From an uncultured Clostridia bacterium (GTDB taxonomy: Bacteria > Bacillota > Clostridia > Oscillospirales > Ruminococcaceae), in contig CAMCFA010000007.1 in assembly GCA_945873955.1 (NCBI GenBank), positions 1 through 64,000 on the forward strand: a stretch of 64,000 nt of DNA, in the 5' to 3' direction. Every line of letters starts with the position of its first letter. The stretch's first letter is position 1. The notes below the pieces were generated by a model. It was not told the origin of the DNA. It worked only from the letters and a program-made list of their open reading frames with translations, and searched no databases. Of the stretch, positions 49,961 to 58,216 are shown one piece after another. The position numbers and the translations under genes were made by a program.

Positions 49961-50944
49961 TTAGTTAAGAATCTTCTCAGATCTGACGTCGTTAAGTAAT
50001 GTCTGTATGCAGAAAAAGACCGTTATTCCGCCGAAGATCAGATAGATCAGTTCTGCGATAATGTTGTCAAAAAGCACCTCATACGCCTGAGTATTCATCA
50101 GCAAAAGCATCGGCACGGTCGCTAGGTTGAATCCGGCGTGCATAAGAAGCGAATAGGTCAGATTTTTGTATCTGATACGGACGATCGTAAAAAGAAAACT
50201 GCTGAACAGGGCGATGATCACCCATACCGGCTGAATATGCGGAAGCGCGAAAGCGATCGTCACCACGATCACCACGGCTTTTTCCGGGAAGGCGCGTTCC
50301 AGCGTGTGAAGCAGGAATCCCCGGAACATCATCTCCTCGCAAAGCGGCGCAAGGATAACGATGTACACCAGACTCAGAGCGATATTATCGGTGTAGAGCA
50401 GCGACTCAGTGCCCGCGCTGTAATTGCTGATAAGGCTCTCCGGCAGCGGCAGCACCGCAAGCAATGCAGAGGTCGATAAATTCAGACAGAATCCTGCCGC
50501 CAGACAGAGCAGGGCAGGCTTACGGCTGATGGAACGCGGGTGCAGCTCCAGCATTTCAGCAACAGATTCTGTGTCCGGGTGCTTTTTCCTTTTACGAAGA
50601 TAGTGATTGACAAGATAGAAAAAGTACACAAAAAATCCCATTATTGAGCAAAGCAGCTTCAGCGTTCCGCTGTTTTCAAGCGCTTCGTTGGAAAAGATGA
50701 TAAAAAACATCTGCGGGAAAAAATAGAATCCCAGATAAAGACCTGCTGCCGATAAGATCGTGGTAATAACGATGTATTTTCTGGAGTTACGGTTGATGAT
50801 CTGAAGACGCTTTCTTTCGCGTTTTTCTTTTTCTTCCTGAGCCGCCTCTTCGCTGTCATCTTCGATGTCTTCTTCATCTACGATTTCGATCTCTTCGGAA
50901 ATGTCCTCCAAAGTGGGATTTTTTCTGCGCTTTTTCTTCTTCAA
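49961..50944 (-). CDS. CPBP-family intramembrane metalloprotease
   Basis: CEEMMFRGFLLHTLER, LPHIQP, HAGFN. Confidence 0.88.
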   Translation of the reverse strand: MKKKKRRKNPTLEDISEEIEIVDEEDIEDDSEEAAQEEKEKRERKRLQIINRNSRKYIVITTILSAAGLYLGFYFFPQMFFIIFSNEALENSGTLKLLCSIMGFFVYFFYLVNHYLRKRKKHPDTESVAEMLELHPRSISRKPALLCLAAGFCLNLSTSALLAVLPLPESLISNYSAGTESLLYTDNIALSLVYIVILAPLCEEMMFRGFLLHTLERAFPEKAVVIVVTIAFALPHIQPVWVIIALFSSFLFTIVRIRYKNLTYSLLMHAGFNLATVPMLLLMNTQAYEVLFDNIIAELIYLIFGGITVFFCIQTLLNDVRSEKILN

Positions 50945-50986
50945 TGCGATTCTCCCTTGAATAAATCCGTAAATAATAACTCATTG

Positions 50987-51025
50987 CCGCTCTCCGTATG
51001 CTTCGCGAAGCTTACGAGAGCGGCA
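50987..51025 (-). terminator. long hairpin in pilin-CPBP intergenic region (processing/partial terminator)
   Basis: GCCGCTCTCCGTATGCTTCG/CGAAGCTTACGAGAGCGGC; no strong T-tract. Confidence 0.5.
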
Positions 51026-51044
51026 GAGTTACTTTATCCAGTTA

Positions 51045-51383
51045 TTACTGTGTAGAGCTGGTGCTGGTGGTGCTGGTTGCGCCGGTAGCCCACTCTTCCA
51101 TTGCGGGAAGACCGATCTTCAGACCTACCAGAAGAACGAAGATAAGTACAAAGCCTACGATAGCGTTTCTCAGACCGTGCTTTGCCTTTTCTCTGTCCTG
51201 CGGTTCCTCAGCCTTTGCGTACTTTACGCCAAGTAAAATGCAGAAGATCGCACCCAACGCGCCAACGATCGCAAGCGCAGGGCCCAAGACCATATCAAGA
51301 AGGCCAATAATCGGGTTCGTCATTTCCGCGAACGGGTTTGCTGCTTCCGAAACAGCCGAAAGAATAGTCATTGCAGTGTTCAT
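51045..51383 (-). CDS. VirB2/TrbC-like pilin
   Basis: 112 aa, two TM helices, small size, first gene of T4SS operon. Confidence 0.75.
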   Translation of the reverse strand: MNTAMTILSAVSEAANPFAEMTNPIIGLLDMVLGPALAIVGALGAIFCILLGVKYAKAEEPQDREKAKHGLRNAIVGFVLIFVLLVGLKIGLPAMEEWATGATSTTSTSSTQ

Positions 51384-51427
51384 AATGTTTCTCCTTTGTG
51401 ATCCGCCGTAGCGGTTATTTCTATTGG

Positions 51428-51457
51428 TTTATACCAATTTTAACGGATTTGGTAACA
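51428..51457 (-). promoter_or_regulatory. TGTTAC-N17-GTATAAA promoter (pilin/T4SS operon)
   Basis: Plus strand TTTATAC-N17-GTAACA. Confidence 0.7.
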
Positions 51458-51462
51458 GCTTT

Positions 51463-51711
51463 TCAGAAAGATTTTCCTTTTTTCTTTTCAGAACTCTTGG
51501 ACAGTCCTTCCTGATCCGGCTGTTTTGCGGTTTTCGCTGAATTGTCACCGGAAATCTCACCGAAAGATACCTTCTGCCGGGTATTATTCTGAGCCAGCCC
51601 GAACTTCTGGGCAAATCTGGTGATTATTGTTTCCATACTATGCGATGGTTCAAAGCGGGAGTAGTCGAAAATTTCGGCTATCCGCTGTTCAGTGATGTGC
51701 ATTTTCGACAC
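51463..51711 (-). CDS. 82-aa mini-protein with SFxEL tail (G)
   Basis: C-terminus NNTRQKVSFGEISGDNSAK...KKKGKSF, own promoter. Confidence 0.65.
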   Translation of the reverse strand: MSKMHITEQRIAEIFDYSRFEPSHSMETIITRFAQKFGLAQNNTRQKVSFGEISGDNSAKTAKQPDQEGLSKSSEKKKGKSF

Positions 51712-51786
51712 CCCAATTGCGGAATTATTTCAAGCTGCACCGCATTATAATGACCTGCACCTCGCTGTGCAACCTTGTTTCACCTA

Positions 51787-51816
51787 TTTATACGAGCAGA
51801 ATTCCGTTTCGTAACA
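51787..51816 (-). promoter_or_regulatory. TGTTAC-N17-GTATAAA promoter (mini-protein G)
   Basis: Plus strand TTTATAC-N17-GTAACA. Confidence 0.7.
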
Positions 51817-51833
51817 GTTTTCCAAATAATTTT

Positions 51834-53120
51834 TTAGTGCTTTGAAGAAGCTGACTTTTCATTCACCTTGGTCTTGATCTTTTCACGCTTCTCAGGAGCT
51901 ACCAGCTTATCCGAGAAATTGTTGTCGATAAGCTCGCAGAAGGACATTTTCTGGCGGTCATCGGCTTCTCTTGCTTGTTCGTTCAGCTTTTTTGCTCTGG
52001 ATTTGTCTGAAACACCAAGCATATCCTTTATGTTTTCCCATAGTTCATCAAAGAACTCGGATATTTTCATGCCTATGGTTTTATCGTATTCATCAATATG
52101 ACCATATAGCTTAGGTTTATCCAGAAGATAGAACTCGTGCTGAATAGTCACAGGATTTTCATTACCGGGAATAATAGCATGAACTTTCTTACCTGAAAGC
52201 ACTGCAGCGACCAGATCGCATTGTCCCTCTGCCTCTCGTCCGTCAATAACAAAATTACCCGGGTATATCCTATTGCGGTTCATTGCCAGCTGCGGTGAAT
52301 GCTCGGCAATAGATTCCACAAGCTCCTCGTAAACCGAATATGCAAAATCCTTGTCATTATCGGAAAGCTTGCCTTTTTTGAAGCTGTCGAGGAAGTCCTT
52401 CGGCTCGACCTTATCGTTGACGCGATAATTCAGATGACAAATAACAGTGTTCTGGAGATCCTTTGTATAATTTCTGTACGAAGCATACAAAGCGTCATGA
52501 AGGGAATAATTATCTCCGACCTCTCCAGTCGGACCGCTAATAAAACGGTTGAAAATGACGGGATACTTCGCAACATCGTTGATGTTATTAAAGAAATCAA
52601 AGCCTTTGCTCAAAAATCCCTTGGTCGTGCCATTGCCTTTTATATACTTATCAAACTGATTTTTCAGTACACCGACCAGCTTTTTCTCGGAGTCGGTTTT
52701 CCCCTCGACCTTGAGCTTCTCGCCGACATAATCCTTCATCTGCTGATAGAGCTTATTATCCCTGTCATTCTCAAAGCGCTTGTCTATTGCGTCATTGATG
52801 TCCTTAGCGACACAGAGATCGTGAATGGTCTTCATGCATAATATTGAAGCATAAGACGCCTTGCTTGCATTTCTTCTCTCGACCATATCCATGTCGCCGG
52901 AGGAATCATACGCACGGGCATTATTGGAGATAGTCACCTCGTCAAATACAGCGTTGTCTTCTTTGTATTCATTGTACATAGACTCAAAATACTTGCCAAG
53001 GTTTTTCTTTCCTCTGGAAAACGAATCCTGATTTATCTCGGCAAAATCCCTGCGGATCTTTTGCTCCTCTTTTTCAATAATGTCGAGCAATATTTCATCA
53101 AGCTTATTTTTATCTGACAT
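51834..53120 (-). CDS. SFxEL-tail family protein D (candidate T4SS cargo)
   Basis: C-terminus DDRQKMSFCELIDNNFSDK...KSASSKH. Confidence 0.75.
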   Translation of the reverse strand: MSDKNKLDEILLDIIEKEEQKIRRDFAEINQDSFSRGKKNLGKYFESMYNEYKEDNAVFDEVTISNNARAYDSSGDMDMVERRNASKASYASILCMKTIHDLCVAKDINDAIDKRFENDRDNKLYQQMKDYVGEKLKVEGKTDSEKKLVGVLKNQFDKYIKGNGTTKGFLSKGFDFFNNINDVAKYPVIFNRFISGPTGEVGDNYSLHDALYASYRNYTKDLQNTVICHLNYRVNDKVEPKDFLDSFKKGKLSDNDKDFAYSVYEELVESIAEHSPQLAMNRNRIYPGNFVIDGREAEGQCDLVAAVLSGKKVHAIIPGNENPVTIQHEFYLLDKPKLYGHIDEYDKTIGMKISEFFDELWENIKDMLGVSDKSRAKKLNEQAREADDRQKMSFCELIDNNFSDKLVAPEKREKIKTKVNEKSASSKH

Positions 53121-53185
53121 TGTAAACCTCCCAAATAAGTCGTTACGAAAACACAGTTTATACCTTTGTTTTGCGCTTTCATGGA

Positions 53186-53215
53186 TTTATACGCCGGGGA
53201 ATCAATTTCGTTACA
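53186..53215 (-). promoter_or_regulatory. TGTAAC-N17-GTATAAA promoter (protein D)
   Basis: Plus strand TTTATAC-N17-GTTACA. Confidence 0.7.
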
Positions 53216-53222
53216 GACTGCT

Positions 53223-53717
53223 TCAAGTCATCTTTTCGATTATTTCCCTGAGCTTTGCCAGCGCCCTTGCGTGGGTAACTCTCGCGTTTGCCTCCGACAT
53301 ACTCATCATTTCGCCGATCTTTGCAAATCTGAAGCCGTAATAATAACGCGCGATGATGATCTCCCGCATTTTTTCGGGCAGTTCCTGCAACGCTTTGGAA
53401 AGAAGCTCCTGCTGTTCCATCATCACGATCTTATCGACCGGCTCGTCGGTCACAGGTATCTCAAGCTCATCAATATCCTCAGTTGTCCACTGTTTTCTGA
53501 AGTATTCGATAAGCGTGTTTCTTGTGATCACAAAAATCCATGTAGAGGGCGACGCTTTGTTCGGATCATAACTGTCCAGATGCGCAACAATTTTCGCAAA
53601 GACATCAGAAGTCAGATCCTCTGCCTCGGCGTGATTATGTATTCTGTTGAATATGTATCCGAACACTTTGCCTTTGTAATCTCTATACAATTGTTCGGCA
53701 GTTATTTCAAAGCTCAT
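53223..53717 (-). CDS. ECF-type RNA polymerase sigma factor
   Basis: Sigma-2 (GYIFNRIHNHAEAEDLTSDVFAKI) and sigma-4 (ELPEKMREIIIARYYYGFRFAKIGEMMSMSEANARVTHARAL). Confidence 0.9.
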   Translation of the reverse strand: MSFEITAEQLYRDYKGKVFGYIFNRIHNHAEAEDLTSDVFAKIVAHLDSYDPNKASPSTWIFVITRNTLIEYFRKQWTTEDIDELEIPVTDEPVDKIVMMEQQELLSKALQELPEKMREIIIARYYYGFRFAKIGEMMSMSEANARVTHARALAKLREIIEKMT

Positions 53718-53776
53718 AAACTTCTCCTCATCTGACGATTTACATGGAGCGATTATCTGTCCTCTATATAATATTT

Positions 53777-56146
53777 CTATATAATATTCAGATTTTTTGC
53801 CGCAAGAATAGCAGCCGTCCGGCTGTTTACTCCGAGCTTACGGTAATTTTCCTGCGCATGGAACTTTGCTGTCCGCTCGGTTATTCCAAGCCGTTCGCCG
53901 ATCTGTTTGAGCGTAAAACCATCCGCCTGCATTCTGAGAATATTGACCGCTGTTTCCGACAGGGCGGGAAGACTGACGATCTCCGTTTTCAGATAAACAG
54001 GATAACGAAGCTGCACCTTGCTGGTTTCTTCAAGTATCTTTCTGAACCAATCCGCAGTTCCGCTGTCGTTGAGGAATTCATCACGAACCGCGTCAAGCAG
54101 CGGATAAACAGCCACACCGTGCTCCGATATGATCCTTATAAAATCATACTCTCTGATCCGCCGGAGAGCAGACGAAAAATCGTCTTTCCATGCGTCCTTT
54201 TTGCGGTATTTTATGATCGACTTCAGCACAGCCAGTTCCATTGAAATATACTTCCTGTCATAGACCTCCGCGTAATCGGAGAGCCTGTCGATCAGCGCAA
54301 GCGCGGGAGCGTATCGTTCCAGCGCGATATAACAGCGGATCTTCGTAAGATACTGATAGCGGTAAAACACCAGAAATTCGTTTTCGTCGGCGGCTTTATT
54401 TACAAGCCAGTCGTTTATCGCGTTGTAGTTCCCCTCATAAAGGGAGATCCTGCACAGAAGAGCGTCGATATTCTTTTCAAGCTTGTATATTGATTTCGTT
54501 TTGGAAACGCGTTCCCGAAAGCCCTCAAGCAGTTCCCGCGCCTCGGCGATATCTCCGTTTATCAGGAAAAGCCTTACCTGAAGCCCGATAGCAGCGAACA
54601 TCATATTATAGTTGACGCCGCCCGATTCGATCTGGTTTCTCCCTATTGAGATCAGACCGGAGATCTCGTATGAGTCGCCGCCCTTTTCATACAAGCTCTC
54701 TGCAAGCGCAATATTTATCAGACCTTTTCCGTTAGACCCCAGAAACGCTGTAATGATCTTTCCTGCGGTTTTTACGATCTCCCGGTCGTTTTTTGTCAAT
54801 TCGCATAAATCCTTTCCGCCGTTGATCAGCGAAGGGATATTGCTTGTAACGGACAGTTCCGGGAAAGAGATGGACTTTTCCTTTGTCAGCATATACTGAT
54901 TTTTTATCGTTGTGAGAATATTAACGCTGCCCCTGTGCGGCAAAGCAATATCAAGATAGGCAAGCCCAAGCATAATATCGCGCTTTTCAGAGCCTTTCGC
55001 AGTGGAGAGCCGATCTTTTAACCTGCCGTACCAGAATTCGCTCTCTTCGATGTTCATCATCTCTGAATAAAGCATCGACATTGACATTATTAGACAAGGT
55101 TCGCTCTCAATATCCTTTTCTGACAGCATCAGATAGTATTTGCGCATCTCGTAAAAAAAGCCTATGTCCGGAGCGACCCGCGCATTTTTGACAAGCATGT
55201 CGCGGATTCTGTCCATATCATTGCATTTCTCGTAGTATTCAAAGGCTTTTGTTTCGTTGCCGTTCATCTCGTAATACAGCGCGATATTTCTGATGAAACC
55301 GTTGATCTGTTCATGGGTGCAGGTGTGGTGCAGTTCGTCCAGAAGCACTGTTTTCATAGCTCTGCGTATCGTGTATATTCCGTCGTTTTTGCGCAGAAAA
55401 TTCCCGCTTTCTTCCGCCTGCACAATGACCTCGCTGATATTCTTGTCGCTGGTCAGTACCTTTGCAAGCTCAATATCGAAGCTCTCAGCCAGGGAGAGCT
55501 TCATCAGAAGCTCTTTCACTTCCGGTTCAAGCCATATAAGCACTTTTTCCTTCAGCAGGGAAAGGAACTTAGAGCGTATCTTATCGTCAAGTTCCTTGTT
55601 TACGGGAATGTTGTTGATCATCTCGACAACGGCATATTTGACCGCGAATCCGTTGCCCTCGCCTTTTTCGACGATCCAAGCAATGTCCTCCTGCGGAAAC
55701 TCAAAACCGGCGTGTTCAAGATACTCCGTAACATCGGCGCAGGTAAGCGCCAGATCCTCTTCGGAGATCAGTATAAAATTGCGCTTGATATACGCGTCGC
55801 AAAGCCAGCCGGGAATATTGCTCCTTGAAATCAGAACAAGCCAGATGTCGTCCCGTTTTGTAAGCTCAATGACATCACGGCGCTTTTCCTCGTTGAGTAG
55901 AAGATACAGATCGTCTATAACAACAATGGACTGGGTTTTCCCGCTGCCGATAGAGTTCACCAGCTCTGTATAATTCCACAGGCTGTCAGCGCAGGAGATA
56001 TACATGTACTGCTTGTTCTTGAGATATTCCCGAACAAGCTCTGTTTTCCCAAAGCCTGTCGCTCCGAAAATGTATGCGACATTTCCGATAGACTTGCAGG
56101 CGCGCAGCTTTTTCAAAGCTCTGTGAGGAATTATGTATCCTTCCAT
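53777..56146 (-). CDS. MalT-like LuxR-family STAND ATPase regulator
   Basis: GATGFGKTELVREYL, helical-repeat middle, C-terminal LuxR HTH LSETAVNILRMQADGFTLKQIGERLGITERTAKFHAQENYRKL. Confidence 0.88.
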   Translation of the reverse strand: MEGYIIPHRALKKLRACKSIGNVAYIFGATGFGKTELVREYLKNKQYMYISCADSLWNYTELVNSIGSGKTQSIVVIDDLYLLLNEEKRRDVIELTKRDDIWLVLISRSNIPGWLCDAYIKRNFILISEEDLALTCADVTEYLEHAGFEFPQEDIAWIVEKGEGNGFAVKYAVVEMINNIPVNKELDDKIRSKFLSLLKEKVLIWLEPEVKELLMKLSLAESFDIELAKVLTSDKNISEVIVQAEESGNFLRKNDGIYTIRRAMKTVLLDELHHTCTHEQINGFIRNIALYYEMNGNETKAFEYYEKCNDMDRIRDMLVKNARVAPDIGFFYEMRKYYLMLSEKDIESEPCLIMSMSMLYSEMMNIEESEFWYGRLKDRLSTAKGSEKRDIMLGLAYLDIALPHRGSVNILTTIKNQYMLTKEKSISFPELSVTSNIPSLINGGKDLCELTKNDREIVKTAGKIITAFLGSNGKGLINIALAESLYEKGGDSYEISGLISIGRNQIESGGVNYNMMFAAIGLQVRLFLINGDIAEARELLEGFRERVSKTKSIYKLEKNIDALLCRISLYEGNYNAINDWLVNKAADENEFLVFYRYQYLTKIRCYIALERYAPALALIDRLSDYAEVYDRKYISMELAVLKSIIKYRKKDAWKDDFSSALRRIREYDFIRIISEHGVAVYPLLDAVRDEFLNDSGTADWFRKILEETSKVQLRYPVYLKTEIVSLPALSETAVNILRMQADGFTLKQIGERLGITERTAKFHAQENYRKLGVNSRTAAILAAKNLNII

Positions 56147-56223
56147 GTTCCGACCTCGCTCTAAATTATTACCAAACAACACACATAATATATGTATATT
56201 ATAAAGTAAATTAATATTTTTTT

Positions 56224-56245
56224 CTACTGTCCGTTCGGACAGTAG
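56224..56245. promoter_or_regulatory. perfect dyad CTACTGTCC-GTTC-GGACAGTAG upstream of LuxR gene
   Basis: 9-bp inverted repeat ~78 bp upstream of the ATG. Confidence 0.45.
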
Positions 56246-56638
56246 GGTGCAAATGTATCTTCTTTTTGTAAATAAGCACAAAATTATGCCTTAAAAGTGG
56301 AAAATATATGACAAATGTATGGCAGAAAAATGGTATTTATAGGTAATTTTGTGCTTTTCCACAGTTCTTGTGCTGGGTAATTCGGCGTGATTTGCAGAAA
56401 AAAAGACCCGTTTTGGGGTTAAGCAGCGTTGACTTGGTTTAAATTACATTTACTTGGAGGATAACGCTTAGTAAATCCTACTATGAGATACAAGATTATA
56501 CTAATTTGCCCAAAAAATGGGAAGTTGTTGGGATATGTCCTTATTTAAAATTGCTTCCTTTGAAGATGTACACGATGTAATAATTTACATCAAGACAGAG
56601 ATCCACAAGGTGGTTAGCCTCATTAGCTGTAACACTTT

Positions 56639-56672
56639 ATTATCCCCCCTCGCAAGCACAAGGGGGGATAAT
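56639..56672 (+). terminator. hairpin ATTATCCCCCCT...AGGGGGGATAAT
   Basis: 12-bp perfect stem followed by TTTCTTT on plus strand. Confidence 0.55.
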
Positions 56673-56713
56673 TTCTTTAGTATTTTGTTTTACCAACATA
56701 TTTGTTACAAGTA

Positions 56714-56743
56714 CGCATACGAAACGCCGAAGTAATTGTAACA
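56714..56743 (-). promoter_or_regulatory. variant TGTTAC-N17-GTATGCG site (candidate autoregulatory promoter)
   Basis: Plus strand CGCATAC-N17-GTAACA upstream of LuxR/sigma genes. Confidence 0.35.
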
Positions 56744-56753
56744 AATCCGATAT

Positions 56754-58058
56754 TTACATATCTCTGCCCAACGTTTTCTCGCGAGTTTTACTCGGAGGAG
56801 CGGTGACCTTTTTAATATCATTTTCGCCTATAAGCTCACTGAAGCTCATTCTATGACGGTTTGTCTGGTTTTCGGGCTGCTTTTGAGCGATTTCATTCTT
56901 GATATCGGCAACCTTTTCCTTTTCCTTGCTGAAAAAGTTTGCGATCATATCGATAAGCTTTTGGAAGATGTTTCTTGACTTATTTACCTCCTCCAATTTG
57001 GGAGTAAGGTGAGTGATTTCGCCGGTGGAAGGTTTCTTGGCGGCAACGTCTTCGCCCTTGAGCATATTCTCGACGATCTTGCAGGAAAGATCGTCAGAAT
57101 TTTTCTTCAGGTCATCTTTGGAAAACATCGGCTTTCCGTTCATCATAACATCTTTATATTCAACGGTTGAATAAATGCCAAAAGTATTAGTTCTGATATC
57201 ATTATACACACTTTTCGCCCAGAGTTTTTCATCATTTGTGAATTCACCGGTCTTAGCGTGCTCAAGAAACTCGGACAGTTTAACATTCGGCGCGGTACCG
57301 TACATAACATTAAGGTCACGGAAATTATGAGCTGTTATAGGATTTTCGCTGGAAAGCTCATTTATCCAGTCGGGATCTGACAACTCATTCGTCAGAGTAT
57401 CTGTAACTTTTCCCACGCCGAAATTCTCAAAGTGTTCACTTGCCCCCGCGATCGCGTACACGACATCTCTGCCCGATTCTCCTCTGCCTGCTTTAATTTC
57501 GTTGTTCGCGGAATAAACAAATGCCAAGCCCTCCTTGAGGAAAGCGTTTGTATCCTCCAAACCCTTGTAGTTCTCGTCATAGGATTTCTGAAGTTCGCTG
57601 ATCAACGATTTTGCCGTGAGCGAGGACGTCTCAATCGTTAGCTTTTCGTCAACGTGATCCTTAAGTTCCTTGCGGAGAGCCTTTTTCTGCTCATCGGTTG
57701 TAATGCCCTTTTCTTCCAGAAAGGATTTTGCAAAAGGCTGGATCTGTTCATTGTCAAAAAACTTATCGATATTCGCCTTGATTTTGCCTGCAGTGTTTAT
57801 GTTGTTTATCGCGTGAAGAGCAAAGGTCAACGAATGCGCCGCATTTTTGCTCACAGGCTGATTCTGTCTGTCGTTGCTCCTTGATTCGTACAGATTGTTT
57901 TGTGCCAGCACCTCCGAAAGTTCATCCATAAACTTCTCCGGGTTCATAGACTGAATATTTCCGTTTAAGTCAGGATAAGAAATCTCGCCAGTGATGGAAT
58001 CATTTTTTGCCCCTTGAACTGCGATGTTCAAAATAAAATCAAATGCTTCATGAGCCAT
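56754..58058 (-). CDS. SFxEL-tail family protein E (candidate T4SS cargo)
   Basis: C-terminus TNRHRMSFSELIGENDIKK...TLGRDM; shared FTNDEKLWAKSVYNDI and NGKPMFS. Confidence 0.75.
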   Translation of the reverse strand: MAHEAFDFILNIAVQGAKNDSITGEISYPDLNGNIQSMNPEKFMDELSEVLAQNNLYESRSNDRQNQPVSKNAAHSLTFALHAINNINTAGKIKANIDKFFDNEQIQPFAKSFLEEKGITTDEQKKALRKELKDHVDEKLTIETSSLTAKSLISELQKSYDENYKGLEDTNAFLKEGLAFVYSANNEIKAGRGESGRDVVYAIAGASEHFENFGVGKVTDTLTNELSDPDWINELSSENPITAHNFRDLNVMYGTAPNVKLSEFLEHAKTGEFTNDEKLWAKSVYNDIRTNTFGIYSTVEYKDVMMNGKPMFSKDDLKKNSDDLSCKIVENMLKGEDVAAKKPSTGEITHLTPKLEEVNKSRNIFQKLIDMIANFFSKEKEKVADIKNEIAQKQPENQTNRHRMSFSELIGENDIKKVTAPPSKTREKTLGRDM

Positions 58059-58216
58059 TGAAATCTCCTCCAAAAATCATCTTTTTCAGTTGTTTTCATT
58101 TGGTTATACCTATTATAATTTGTAACAACAAATTCAAGAAAGTTATGATGTTGTATAATAAGACTTGACACAAGCCTTTGAGCCTGACGAAGGGCAGCAA
58201 TTATTATCCACAGGAA

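Noticed and set aside
56517-56735. ORF 56517-56735 as a gene
   Set aside because: Overlaps a strong hairpin and an inverted repeat with promoter-like sites; no RBS or domain
58103-58127. Protein E promoter as an eighth standard ECF-like site
   Set aside because: Half-sites are present but spacing is 12, not 17; kept as an exception rather than a site
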